Assembly (NCBI RefSeq): GCF_011806405.1
Contig: NZ_JAATOW010000001.1
Location: 62,001-126,000, forward strand
Source: Pseudooceanicola sp. HF7
GTDB taxonomy: Bacteria > Pseudomonadota > Alphaproteobacteria > Rhodobacterales > Rhodobacteraceae
Direction of reading: 5' to 3'
Length of the DNA stretch: 64,000 nt
Below, in pieces: positions 19,945 to 29,096 of the stretch. Position 1 is the first letter of the stretch. Each line of letters begins with the position of its first letter. Both the position numbers and the translations under genes were made by a program. The notes under the pieces were generated by a model. That model saw only the letters and a list, made by a program, of their open reading frames with translations, did not search any database and was not told where the DNA came from.

Positions 19945-21846
19945 TCAGGCAGGAGCCTTCTGCGCATATCCAAGGGTTTGAAGGCCCGCGCGGATCTCAT
20001 CCAGAACCGCCGGATCGTCGATCGTGGCGGGCTGCTTGAAGCTTTCGCCATCGGCGATCTTGACCATGGTCGCGCGCAGGATCTTGCCAGAGCGCGTCTT
20101 GGGCAGGCGGTTCACCACGACCGCCTTCTTGAAGGCGGCAACCGGCCCGATCTTGTCCCGCACCATGGCGACGCATTCGCGCACGATCTCTTCGTGATCG
20201 CGTGTCACGCCGCTCGACAGGCACAGGAAACCCACCGGCGTCTGCCCCTTGAGCGCGTCAGACACCCCGATCACGGCGCATTCGGCCACGTCCGGATGCG
20301 CGGCAAGCACCTCTTCCATCCCGCCCGTGGACAGGCGGTGCCCGGCGACGTTGATCACGTCATCGGTGCGCGCCATGATGTAGAGGTAGCCATCCTCGTC
20401 GATCATGCCTGCATCGCCCGTCTCATAGTAGCCGGGGAAGGTGGTCAGGTAGCTTTTCTTGAACCGCTCGCCCGCGTTCCACAGGGTCGGCAGGGTGCCC
20501 GGCGGCAGCGGCAGCTTGATCGCGATGGCGCCCAGTTCGCCCGCTTTTACCGGGTGGCCGGCCTCGTCCAGGACCTGCACGTCATAGCCCGGCATCGGCA
20601 CGGAGGGAGAGCCCAGCTTGATCGGAAGTTGCTCTATGCCAAGCGGGTTGGCCGCGATGGCCCAGCCGGTCTCCGTCTGCCACCAATGGTCGATGACAGG
20701 CACGCCAAAGTACTTCTGCGCCCATTCGATGGTGGCCGGATCGGCCCTCTCGCCCGCCAGGTAGATCGCCTGCAGGTCGTGCTGGGCATAGCGCTTGATC
20801 CAGATCCCGTCCGGATCCTCGCGCTTGATGACACGCAGGGCGGTTGGGGCGGTGAAGAAGCTCTTGATCCGGTTGTTCTGGATCACCCGCCAGAAGACGC
20901 CGGGATGCGGGGTGCCCACGGGCTTGCCCTCGAAGACCACGGTGGTGGCCCCGGCGATGAGCGGCCCGTAACAGATGTAGGAATGCCCCACGACCCAGCC
21001 CACGTCCGAGGCAGCCCAGAAGCGGTCCCCGGCCTCGATGTTGTAGATGTTCTTCATCGTCCAGTTCAGCGCGACAAGGTGGCCCGCGGTGGGCCGGATG
21101 ACCCCCTTGGGCTGGCCCGTCGTGCCGGAGGTATAAAGGATATAGGCCGGGTGGTTGCCCTCCACGGGCACGCATTCGGCCGGTTTCACCCCGTACTGGA
21201 AGCCGTGCCAGGAAAAGTCGCGCCCCTCGATCAGCTTGGCGACTTCCTGTTCGCGCTGGAAGATGACGCAGAACTCCGGCTTGTGAGCGGCCATCTCGAT
21301 GGCTTCGTCCAGCAGCGGCTTGTAATGCACCACCCGGTTCGGCTCCAACCCGCAGGAGGCGGCGATGATGGCCTTTGGCGTGCAGTCGTCGATCCGCACG
21401 GCCAGCTCGTTGGCGGCGAAACCGCCGAAGACCACCGAATGGATCGCGCCCAGGCGGGCACAGGCCAGCATGGCCTCAAGCGCCTCCGGGATCATGGGCA
21501 TGTAGATGATGACGCGGTCGCCCTTTTCCACGCCGCGCATTCGCAGCGCACCGGCCAGGCTGGCCACGCGCTTTTGCAGCTCCGCATAGGTGATGCCCTT
21601 GGTGGAATGGGTGATCGGGCTTTCATGCTGGATGGCGATCTGATCGCCCCGGCCGGCCTCCACGTGGCGGTCGACCGCGTTCCAGCAGGTATTGACCCTC
21701 CCGTCCGAGAACCATTCGTACTGCGGGTCCTCCCCGGTGAACAGCGCCTGGCTGGGTGGCGTCACCCAGTCGATGGCGGTGGCTGCCTCCATCCAGAACG
21801 CCTCGGGGTCCGCTTTCCAGGCGGCATAGGTCTCCTTGTAGCCCAT
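19945..21846 (-). CDS. prpE: Propionyl-CoA synthetase
   Basis: A 633-residue AMP-forming acyl-CoA synthetase. It has the AMP-binding motif YTSGTTGQPKGV, the core DHWWQTETGW, and the C-terminal catalytic lysine in TRSGKILRATM. The N-terminus MGYKETYAAWKADPEAFWMEAA and length favour propionyl-CoA synthetase over acetyl-CoA synthetase (about 650). It activates propionate for entry to the ethylmalonyl/methylmalonyl routes. Upstream is a cluster of TTTGCAAA-like sites expected for an ScfR/PccR-type propionate regulator, which supports the substrate call. Confidence 0.92.
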   Translation of the reverse strand: MGYKETYAAWKADPEAFWMEAATAIDWVTPPSQALFTGEDPQYEWFSDGRVNTCWNAVDRHVEAGRGDQIAIQHESPITHSTKGITYAELQKRVASLAGALRMRGVEKGDRVIIYMPMIPEALEAMLACARLGAIHSVVFGGFAANELAVRIDDCTPKAIIAASCGLEPNRVVHYKPLLDEAIEMAAHKPEFCVIFQREQEVAKLIEGRDFSWHGFQYGVKPAECVPVEGNHPAYILYTSGTTGQPKGVIRPTAGHLVALNWTMKNIYNIEAGDRFWAASDVGWVVGHSYICYGPLIAGATTVVFEGKPVGTPHPGVFWRVIQNNRIKSFFTAPTALRVIKREDPDGIWIKRYAQHDLQAIYLAGERADPATIEWAQKYFGVPVIDHWWQTETGWAIAANPLGIEQLPIKLGSPSVPMPGYDVQVLDEAGHPVKAGELGAIAIKLPLPPGTLPTLWNAGERFKKSYLTTFPGYYETGDAGMIDEDGYLYIMARTDDVINVAGHRLSTGGMEEVLAAHPDVAECAVIGVSDALKGQTPVGFLCLSSGVTRDHEEIVRECVAMVRDKIGPVAAFKKAVVVNRLPKTRSGKILRATMVKIADGESFKQPATIDDPAVLDEIRAGLQTLGYAQKAPA

Positions 21847-21946
21847 AGATCCTCCTCCTTGATCCTGCGCGTTCCTATGGCCTAGCGGGCAAACAGCCCG
21901 CCGGGCAAGCGTCTTGGCGCCGCAGGGTCAAACTGCGGTCAAGAAA

Positions 21947-22035
21947 TTTGCAGGATTTGCAGGGGGAGAGTTGCAAAGTTTTGCAAACCCGCCGGAACTT
22001 TGCAGTTTTCCTGACAGCCCGGACGGGTTTGCAAA
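21947..22035 (-). promoter_or_regulatory. Cluster of TTTGCAAA sites upstream of prpE
   Basis: Two perfect TTTGCAAA octamers (21980-21987 and 22028-22035) are joined by GTTGCAAA (21970-21977) and three TTTGCAG half-like sites (21947, 21956, 21999). TTTGCAAA pairs are the described operator of PccR, the short-chain fatty acyl-CoA regulator of Rhodobacter, and resemble RamB sites. They lie 100-190 bases upstream of the prpE start, with no other gene starting here. Confidence 0.75.
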
Positions 22036-22048
22036 TTCAGCAAAATAT

Positions 22049-22073
22049 CAGCGGAAAACATAGCTTTCCGCTG
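22049..22073 (-). terminator. Terminator of maeB
   Basis: CAGCGGAAA / TTTCCGCTG is a 9-bp perfect stem with a 7-nt loop, ten bases beyond the maeB stop. On the minus strand it is followed by ATATTTTG, a usable U-tract. Confidence 0.8.
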
Positions 22074-22082
22074 AAGAGTGGA

Positions 22083-24362
22083 TCACCCGTAATGGGCGAC
22101 CGGTGTGCCGGCGATGGCGGACATGTTCAGCAGCCCCCGCGCCGTAGTGGAGGGAGAGACGATATGCGCACAGTTGCGCATGCCCATCAGGATCGGTCCC
22201 ACTTCCAGGCCGCCGCCCTTCATCTTCAGGATGTTGCGCACGCCCGAGGCCGCATCCGCATCGCCGAAGATCAGCACGTTGGCCGCACCGCGGAAGCGCG
22301 ACTGCGGGAAGACGCGATCGCGCAGCTCCGCATCAAGCGCGGTGTCCACGTTCATCTCGCCTTCGTAAAGGAAGTCGCGCGGCGCGGAATCCAGGATCTC
22401 AAGCGCCTGGCGCATCCGCGCGCCGGAGCCGCCTTCGAGGTTGCCGAACTGGGAGCGCGCGCAGAAGGCGATCTTCGGTGTCAGCCCGAACCGCTTGACG
22501 TGGCGCGCGGCCCCGATGGCGGTTTCCGCCAGCTGCTCCGGCGTGGGTTCGGCGTGCACATGGGTGTCCGCAAGGAACAGCGGGCCGTCCTCAAGGATCA
22601 TCATCGACAGAGCGCCGACGGGCCGGCGACCGGCGCCGCCAAGGACCTGGGTGACGTAATTCAGGTGCCAGCGGTATTCGCCGAAGGTGCCGCAGATCAG
22701 GCTGTCGGCCTCTTCCCGGTGGACCATGATCGCGCCGATGGCCGTGTTGTTCGTACGCAGGATCGCCCGCGCGCTGTCCGGCGTCACGCCCCGGCGCGCC
22801 ATGAGGCCCAGGTAGGTGGTCCAGTAGTCGCGGTAGCGGGGGTCGTTTTCCGGGTTCACCACCTCGAAATCCTGGCCCGGCTTCAGGGTGATCCCGGCCC
22901 GCTGGCAGCGGCTTTCGATCACCTCGGGGCGGCCAATCAGGATTGGCTGTTCCGTGGTTTCCTGCAGCAGTTGCTGGGCGGCGCGCAGCACGCGCTCATC
23001 TTCGCCCTCGGCAAAGACGATGCGGCGGCTGGCGGTTTGCGCGGCCTCGAAGACCGGCTTCATGAACAGCGCCGACTTGAAGACAGAGGAGTTCAGCTTG
23101 GCCTTGTAGGCCTCGATATCCTCAAGCGGCAGGGTGGCCACGCCCGACTCCATCGCGGCCTGGGCCACGGCAGAGGAGACGACACCGGAGAGCCGGGGAT
23201 CGAAGGGTTTCGGGATCAGGTAGTCGGCACCGAAGGTCAGGGTTTCGCCCTGGTAGGCGGCCGCGGCCTCGGCGCTGGTGGTCTTGCGGGCCAGCTCCGC
23301 GATCCCCTCGATGCAGGCGATCTGCATGGCATCGTTGATCTCTGTCGCGCCCACGTCCAGCGCACCGCGGAAGATGAAGGGGAAACACAGGACGTTGTTG
23401 ACCTGGTTGGGGAAATCCGACCGGCCCGTGGCGATGATCGCATCCGGCGCGACCTCTCGTGCCAGGTCCGGCATGATCTCCGGCGTGGGGTTGGCAAGGG
23501 CAAAGATGATCGGGCGCGGCGTCATCTTCTTCAGCAGCTCGGGCTTCAGCACGCCGGGACCGGAGAGCCCCAGGAACATGTCCGCGCCCTCGATCACCTC
23601 TTCCAGCGTCCGCTTGTCGGAGGCCTGCGCAAAGGCGGCCTTCTGGGGGTTCATATCCTCTTCGCGGCCCTCGTGGACCAGCCCATGGATATCGCACAGC
23701 CAGACGTTTTCACGTTTCACGCCCAGTTTCAGCAGCATGTTCAGGCAGGCAATGCCTGCCGCGCCGCCGCCGGTGGAGACGATCTTGATGTCCTCGAATT
23801 TCTTGTCGGCCACGCGCAGCGCGTTGGTGGCCGCAGCGCCGACGACGATGGCGGTGCCGTGCTGGTCATCGTGGAAGACCGGGATGTTCATCCGCTCACG
23901 GCAGAGCTTTTCGACGATGAAGCAATCAGGGGCCTTGATGTCTTCCAGGTTGATCGCCCCGAAAGAGGGTTCAAGCGCGCAGACGATATCGGCCAGCTTT
24001 TCCGGATCGCTCTCGTTCACCTCGATGTCGAAGCAATCAATGCCGGCGAATTTCTTGAACAGGACGGCCTTGCCCTCCATCACCGGCTTGGAGGCCAGCG
24101 CGCCGATATTGCCCAGGCCCAGCACCGCGGTCCCGTTCGAGACAACGGCAACCAGGTTCCCGCGCGAGGTATAGCGCGCGGCGGTGGCGGGGTCTTTCTG
24201 GATTTCCAGGCAGGCTTCGGCGACGCCGGGCGAATAGGCCAGGCTCAGGTCGCGGCCATTGGCCAGGGGCTTGGTCGCGCGCACCTCGAGTTTGCCGGGT
24301 TTGGGGTTGGCGTGATAGGCCAGAGCGGCGTCGCGCAGGGAGGTCTTGTCACTGTCAGACAT
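22083..24362 (-). CDS. maeB: NADP-dependent malic enzyme with phosphotransacetylase-like domain
   Basis: A 759-residue fusion. Residues 1-430 are malic enzyme (SLAYSPGVAEACLEI, NGTAVLGLGNIGALASKPVMEGK, DDQHGTAIVVGAA), oxidatively decarboxylating malate to pyruvate with NADP. Residues about 440-759 resemble phosphate acetyltransferase and usually act as a regulatory acetyl-CoA-sensing domain. This is the standard MaeB architecture. It diverges from cdd and is followed by its own terminator; the prpE control region lies beyond. Confidence 0.95.
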   Translation of the reverse strand: MSDSDKTSLRDAALAYHANPKPGKLEVRATKPLANGRDLSLAYSPGVAEACLEIQKDPATAARYTSRGNLVAVVSNGTAVLGLGNIGALASKPVMEGKAVLFKKFAGIDCFDIEVNESDPEKLADIVCALEPSFGAINLEDIKAPDCFIVEKLCRERMNIPVFHDDQHGTAIVVGAAATNALRVADKKFEDIKIVSTGGGAAGIACLNMLLKLGVKRENVWLCDIHGLVHEGREEDMNPQKAAFAQASDKRTLEEVIEGADMFLGLSGPGVLKPELLKKMTPRPIIFALANPTPEIMPDLAREVAPDAIIATGRSDFPNQVNNVLCFPFIFRGALDVGATEINDAMQIACIEGIAELARKTTSAEAAAAYQGETLTFGADYLIPKPFDPRLSGVVSSAVAQAAMESGVATLPLEDIEAYKAKLNSSVFKSALFMKPVFEAAQTASRRIVFAEGEDERVLRAAQQLLQETTEQPILIGRPEVIESRCQRAGITLKPGQDFEVVNPENDPRYRDYWTTYLGLMARRGVTPDSARAILRTNNTAIGAIMVHREEADSLICGTFGEYRWHLNYVTQVLGGAGRRPVGALSMMILEDGPLFLADTHVHAEPTPEQLAETAIGAARHVKRFGLTPKIAFCARSQFGNLEGGSGARMRQALEILDSAPRDFLYEGEMNVDTALDAELRDRVFPQSRFRGAANVLIFGDADAASGVRNILKMKGGGLEVGPILMGMRNCAHIVSPSTTARGLLNMSAIAGTPVAHYG

Positions 24363-24548
24363 GATCTGCTTCGTCCTTCATCGGGTAGTTCAGCGCTAAA
24401 CCAAATTCGCTTCGGGGGGAAGACCCCCGCCGGGCCTCGCCGGATCGGCTTTGCCCCGGGCCGCCCCCGCGTTATGGCTTGCAAAGCCCTAACCGGCGCT
24501 GAACACTGCCCACCGGGCCAGCGCCCCCAACATAACACGGAGATGACG

Positions 24549-24941
24549 ATGGATCTGCTAGAGGCCGCCACGGCAGTACGCGAAAACGCCTATGCCCCCT
24601 ATTCCAACTTCAAGGTCGGTGCCGCGATCCGTTCCGCCTCTGGCGTGGTTTACTCGGGCTGCAACGTCGAAAACGTGGCCTATCCCGAAGGCACCTGCGC
24701 CGAGGCCGGGGCCATCGCCGCCATGGTCGCCGCCGGCGAGACGGAGCTGACAGAGGTGCTGGTGATCGCCGACAGCCCCACGCCCACGCCGCCCTGCGGT
24801 GGCTGCCGCCAGAAGCTGGTGGAATTCGGCGGGCCCGAGGTCAAGCTGACCATGGTCACCTCTGGCGGGATCACGCAGGAAACCACCCTGGCCGATATCC
24901 TGCCGGGCAAGTTCGTGGCCGCCCATATGGCCAACAGCTGA
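24549..24941 (+). CDS. cdd: Cytidine deaminase
   Basis: A 130-residue tetramer-type enzyme. C50-A-E52 and P82-C83-G-G-C86 form the zinc site with the catalytic glutamate. It deaminates cytidine and deoxycytidine to uridine forms. The ATG at 24549 has CGGAG six bases upstream; an ATG six bases earlier is too close to that site. It heads the nucleoside salvage operon cdd-deoA-deoB-add-upp. Confidence 0.95.
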   Translation: MDLLEAATAVRENAYAPYSNFKVGAAIRSASGVVYSGCNVENVAYPEGTCAEAGAIAAMVAAGETELTEVLVIADSPTPTPPCGGCRQKLVEFGGPEVKLTMVTSGGITQETTLADILPGKFVAAHMANS

Positions 24942-24952
24942 CAGGCCCTGAC

Positions 24953-26260
24953 ATGGACGCAAGACGGATCATCCTTGACCTTCGGGAGGGGCGCGCGCCC
25001 TCGCGCGCTGCCCTCAACTGGTTCGCGCAGGGGCTCGCCTCGGGCGCGGTCAGCGATGCGCAGGCCGGCGCCTTCGCCATGGCCGCGCTGCTGAAGGGGC
25101 TGGGCGAGGAGGGCCGCGTGGCGCTGACCCTGGCGATGCGGGATTCCGGCCACGTGCTGGACTGGGATCTGCCCGGCCCGGTGCTGGACAAGCATTCCAC
25201 CGGCGGGGTGGGCGATTGCGTCAGCCTGGTGCTTGCCCCGATGCTGGCCGCCTGCGGTGCCTATGTGCCCATGATCTCTGGCCGGGGGCTGGGCCACAGT
25301 GGCGGGACGCTCGACAAGATGGAGGCGATCCCGGGCCTGTCCACCCAGCTCAGCGAGGAGGCCTTTCGCGCCACGGTGGGCGAGGCGGGTTGTGCCATCG
25401 TCTCTGCCACGGGCGATATCGCCCCGGCGGACAAGCGGCTTTACGCGATCCGCGACGTGACCGCGACGGTCGAAAGCCTGGACCTGATCACCGCCTCCAT
25501 CCTGTCGAAAAAGCTGGCCGCCGGTCTGGAAGCTCTTGTTCTGGATGTGAAATGCGGCTCCGGCGCCTTCATGAAGACAGCGCAGGAGGCGCGCGCGCTG
25601 GCGCAGGCGCTGGCCTCGACCGCGACGGCGGCGGGCTGCCCGACAGAGGCCGTGCTGACCGATATGAATCAGCCGCTGGCTTCCTCTCTTGGCAATGCGC
25701 TTGAGGTTGCAGAAGCCATGCGCGTGCTGACGGGCGGGGATCCGGGGCGGCTTGGCCAGCTTTCCATCGCGCTTGGCGCGGGGCTTCTGGTGCAGGGCGG
25801 CCTGGCACAGACCGTGGAGCAGGCCACGACCCGGCTGGAAGAGACACTTTCAAGCGGCGCGGCGGCAGAGCGTTTCGCCCGCATGGTGGCCTGCATGGGC
25901 GGGCCGGGTGACTTCGCCGAAGAGTGGCAGAACGTCCTGCCAGAGGCCAACGTCATCCTGGAGGTGCCAGCCCCGAAGTCGGGCGTGGTCACGGCGATGG
26001 ACGGGCAGGCGCTTGGCTTTGCAGTCGTGGAACTGGGTGGCGGGCGCAAGGTGGAAAGCGATCAGATCGATCCTGCCGTGGGCCTGTCGGACATGGTGCG
26101 CATCGGGGAGACGGTCGAGGAGGGCCAACCGCTGGCGCGCATCCACGCCAGCCGCGAAAGCACCGCCGAAGAGGCGCTGCGCAACTTGCTGGGCGCGCTT
26201 ACCATCGGGGAAGTGGCGCCTGCGCCCGTGCCGCTGGTACTGGAAAGGATCAGGGGATGA
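24953..26260 (+). CDS. deoA: Thymidine phosphorylase
   Basis: A 435-residue enzyme splitting thymidine or deoxyuridine to base and deoxyribose 1-phosphate. Signature DKHSTGGVGDCVSLVLAPM and SGRGLGHSGGTLDKME are intact, and the C-terminal domain has VELGGGRKVESDQIDPAVGL. It starts 11 bases after cdd and overlaps deoB by 4 bases. Confidence 0.96.
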   Translation: MDARRIILDLREGRAPSRAALNWFAQGLASGAVSDAQAGAFAMAALLKGLGEEGRVALTLAMRDSGHVLDWDLPGPVLDKHSTGGVGDCVSLVLAPMLAACGAYVPMISGRGLGHSGGTLDKMEAIPGLSTQLSEEAFRATVGEAGCAIVSATGDIAPADKRLYAIRDVTATVESLDLITASILSKKLAAGLEALVLDVKCGSGAFMKTAQEARALAQALASTATAAGCPTEAVLTDMNQPLASSLGNALEVAEAMRVLTGGDPGRLGQLSIALGAGLLVQGGLAQTVEQATTRLEETLSSGAAAERFARMVACMGGPGDFAEEWQNVLPEANVILEVPAPKSGVVTAMDGQALGFAVVELGGGRKVESDQIDPAVGLSDMVRIGETVEEGQPLARIHASRESTAEEALRNLLGALTIGEVAPAPVPLVLERIRG

Positions 26261-27465
26261 ATCGTGCATTTCTGGTGGTGATGGATTCCGTGGGCATCGG
26301 GGGGGCTGCGGATGCCGACAGTTTCTTCAATGCCGGTCTGCCCGATACCGGCGCGAACACGGTGGCCCATATCGCGCAGGCCTGTGCTGCCGGGCAGGCA
26401 GAGCAGGGGCGCAGCGGCAAGCTGCACCTGCCCAACCTCGTCGCGCTCGGGCTGGGGCAGGCCGTCAGCCTGGCCTCCGGCGCGGAGGCCCCGGGACTTG
26501 AGGGCAAGGTGACGGGCCGCTGGGGCGCGGCGTCCGAGGTGAGCCGGGGCAAGGATACGCCCTCTGGCCACTGGGAGCTTGCCGGCGTGCCCGTGCCCTG
26601 GGATTGGACTTATTTCCCCGATGAAACACCGGCCTTCCCCAGGGAACTGACAGACCAGGTGTGCCGCCTGGCGGGCAGCGACGGGGTGCTGGGCAATTGC
26701 CATGCCTCCGGCACGCAGATCATCGCTGCCCTTGGGGAAGAGCACATGCGCACCGGCTGGCCCATCTGCTACACCTCTGCCGACAGTGTCTTCCAGGTCG
26801 CCGCGCATGAAGAGAGCTTCGGCAACGATCGCCTGCAGGCGCTGTGCCAGGCGCTGGCCCCGACATTGCACGAGATGCGCGTGGGGCGCGTGATCTCGCG
26901 TCCCTTCACGGGCAAACCGGGCGATTTCACCCGCACCGCCAACCGGCGCGACTATGCCCTGGCCCCGCCCAGCCCGACGCTGTGCGACTGGGTCCAGCGC
27001 GCCGGGCGCCCGGTACATGCGGTGGGCAAGATCGGCGACATCTTTTCCATGCAGGGGATCGACGACGTGGTGAAAGGCACGGATGCCGCGCTGATGGATC
27101 AGCTGGACCGGCTGGTGCAGGAGGCAGAGCCGGGCAGCCTGACATTCGCCAATTTCGTGGAGTTCGACAGCCTTTATGGCCACCGGCGCGATGTCGCGGG
27201 CTATGCCCGGGCGCTGGAATGGTTCGATGCCCGCATCGGCGCGGTGGTCGCCGCGCTCAAGCCCGGGGACCTGCTGGTGATCACGGCCGATCACGGCAAT
27301 GATCCCACCTGGACCGGCTCGGATCACACCCGTGAATGTGTGCCCGTGCTGATGGCAGGGGCGGGCACGGGTGCATTGGGGGCTTGCGCCTTCGTCGACG
27401 TGGCGGCATCAGTTGCGGCCCATTTGGAAATACCGGGCGAAGGTCCGGGACGGAGCCTGCTTTGA
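26257..27465 (+). CDS. deoB: Phosphopentomutase
   Basis: A 402-residue alkaline-phosphatase superfamily mutase that converts (deoxy)ribose 1-phosphate to 5-phosphate, the step after DeoA. N-terminal metal motif VVMDSVGIGGAADAD, phosphorylated threonine region GKDTPSGHWELAG, and C-terminal ITADHGNDPTWTGSDHTRE. The ATG overlaps the deoA stop as ATGA. The final bases overlap the TTG start of add. Confidence 0.96.
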   Translation: MNRAFLVVMDSVGIGGAADADSFFNAGLPDTGANTVAHIAQACAAGQAEQGRSGKLHLPNLVALGLGQAVSLASGAEAPGLEGKVTGRWGAASEVSRGKDTPSGHWELAGVPVPWDWTYFPDETPAFPRELTDQVCRLAGSDGVLGNCHASGTQIIAALGEEHMRTGWPICYTSADSVFQVAAHEESFGNDRLQALCQALAPTLHEMRVGRVISRPFTGKPGDFTRTANRRDYALAPPSPTLCDWVQRAGRPVHAVGKIGDIFSMQGIDDVVKGTDAALMDQLDRLVQEAEPGSLTFANFVEFDSLYGHRRDVAGYARALEWFDARIGAVVAALKPGDLLVITADHGNDPTWTGSDHTRECVPVLMAGAGTGALGACAFVDVAASVAAHLEIPGEGPGRSLL

Positions 27466-28454
27466 TTGATTTTGCCGCCATCTCGAAACTGGAACTGCAC
27501 CTTCACCTGGAAGGGGGGGTGCCCGCGGCCTTCCTGCGCCGCATGGCCCAGGAAAAGGGCATGGATGTCAGCCGGCTCTTCAATGAAGAGGGCGAGTATT
27601 TCTACAAGGATTTCCTGTCCTTCCTCAGTATTTACGAGAGCCTGACAGAGGTCTCCCAGACGCCCGAGGATTACGCCCGCCTGACCCGCCAGATGCTGGA
27701 GCAAAGCGCGGCCAATGGCGTGATCTATACAGAGACCTTCGTGTGCCCGGTCCATTGCTGCGCCAATGACGTGGGGGCCTGGAAGGAAGTGAGCGAAGCC
27801 ATGCGCGAAGAGGCCGCCGCCGCCGAGCGCGAGCTTGGCATCACCATGCGCGTCATCGTGTCCTGCCTGCGCCACCACGGGCCGGACATGGTACGCGCCG
27901 CGGCCCGCTGCGCGGCGGAAACGGCGGGGGATTTCATCGTCGGTTTCGGCATGTCCGGGGACGAGGCGCGCGGCAAGTTCCGCGATTTCGCCTATGCCTA
28001 CGACATGGCCAGAGAGGCAGAGCTGGGCCTGACCGTCCATTCCGGCGAATGGGGCCCACCCCGGATGATCCGCGACGCGGTGGAAACCCTGCGCGTCAGC
28101 CGACTTGGCCCGGCGGCCCGCGCCGCGGAGGATCCCGCCGTTGTCACCTTCCTGCGTGAACAGGGCATCGTGATCGAAGCCTGCCCTACGGCGGGCGTGG
28201 CCACCGGCCTGTTTTCCGACCTGTCGGAACACCCGGTCGAAATCCTGCGCCAGAGCGGGCTGAAGCTGACGATTTCCACGGATGACCCGGCCTATTTCGG
28301 CTCTTCGATGGCAACGGAATACGAAGCCCTGCACCGCACCTTCGGCTGGGATGAACAGATCTTTGCCCAGATCACGCAAACCGCGCTCGACGCCGCCTTC
28401 TGCGATGGGGTAACGAAGGAAAAACTGGCGAAGCGACTGGAGACTGCCTCATGA
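27462..28454 (+). CDS. add: Adenosine deaminase (TTG start)
   Basis: A 330-residue metal-dependent amidohydrolase that deaminates adenosine to inosine. Metal-binding HLHLEGG is at residues 13-19, with HSGEWGPP and [10 protein letters not shown] downstream. No suitable ATG exists: the family N-terminus begins directly at the TTG at 27462 ([15 protein letters not shown]), which overlaps the deoB stop as TTGA and has GGAG upstream. A weak start may keep Add below DeoB levels. It could act on adenine or another aminopurine instead; adenosine is favoured by the operon. Confidence 0.9.
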   Translation: MIDFAAISKLELHLHLEGGVPAAFLRRMAQEKGMDVSRLFNEEGEYFYKDFLSFLSIYESLTEVSQTPEDYARLTRQMLEQSAANGVIYTETFVCPVHCCANDVGAWKEVSEAMREEAAAAERELGITMRVIVSCLRHHGPDMVRAAARCAAETAGDFIVGFGMSGDEARGKFRDFAYAYDMAREAELGLTVHSGEWGPPRMIRDAVETLRVSRLGPAARAAEDPAVVTFLREQGIVIEACPTAGVATGLFSDLSEHPVEILRQSGLKLTISTDDPAYFGSSMATEYEALHRTFGWDEQIFAQITQTALDAAFCDGVTKEKLAKRLETAS

Positions 28455-29092
28455 CATCCGACACCGACCACCTGACAGTCGTCACCCATCCCCTGGTTCA
28501 GCACAAGCTGACGCTGATGCGCGAGGTAGAGACCTCTACCGCGAAATTCCGCCAGCTCCTGCGCGAGATTTCCCAGCTTCTGGCCTATGAGGTGACGCGG
28601 AACCTGGAGATGACCTCCAAGACGATCGAGACCCCGCTGCAATCCATGGAGGCCCCGGTTCTTGACGGCAAGAAACTGGCGCTGATCTCCATCCTGCGGG
28701 CGGGCAACGGGCTGCTGGACGGTATCCTTGAGCTGGTGCCGGCGGCGCGCGTGGGCTTCGTGGGGCTTTACCGGGACGAAGAGACGCTTCAGCCCGTGCA
28801 ATATTACTTCAAGGTGCCGGAAAGCCTTGAGGATCGCCTGGTAATCGCGGTCGACCCGATGCTGGCGACCGGCAATTCCTCGGCCGCGGCCATCGACCTG
28901 CTGAAACAGGCCGGCGCGACCAACATCCGCTTCCTCTGCCTGCTGGCCGCCCCGGAAGGCGTGGCGCGGATGAAGGAAGCCCATCCCGACGTGCCGATCG
29001 TCACGGCCTCTCTGGATGAGAAGCTGAACGAAAAAGGCTATATCGTTCCGGGTCTTGGCGACGCGGGCGACCGGATGTTCGGCACCAAGTAA
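28451..29092 (+). CDS. upp: Uracil phosphoribosyltransferase
   Basis: A 213-residue enzyme joining uracil and PRPP to UMP. The PRPP loop is [16 protein letters not shown] and the uracil-binding C-terminus is [17 protein letters not shown]. It overlaps add by 4 bases (ATGA) and is last in the salvage operon, recovering the uracil that DeoA releases. The nearby Prs makes its co-substrate. Confidence 0.96.
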   Translation: MTSDTDHLTVVTHPLVQHKLTLMREVETSTAKFRQLLREISQLLAYEVTRNLEMTSKTIETPLQSMEAPVLDGKKLALISILRAGNGLLDGILELVPAARVGFVGLYRDEETLQPVQYYFKVPESLEDRLVIAVDPMLATGNSSAAAIDLLKQAGATNIRFLCLLAAPEGVARMKEAHPDVPIVTASLDEKLNEKGYIVPGLGDAGDRMFGTK

Positions 29093-29096
29093 GGGC

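Noticed and set aside
19912-21885. Plus-strand open frame of 657 codons opposite prpE
   Set aside because: It mirrors the coding strand of prpE; its composition is that of an antisense GC-rich frame.
21948-24548. Plus-strand open frame running into cdd
   Set aside because: Only the last 130 codons (from 24549) are cytidine deaminase. The rest is antisense to maeB.
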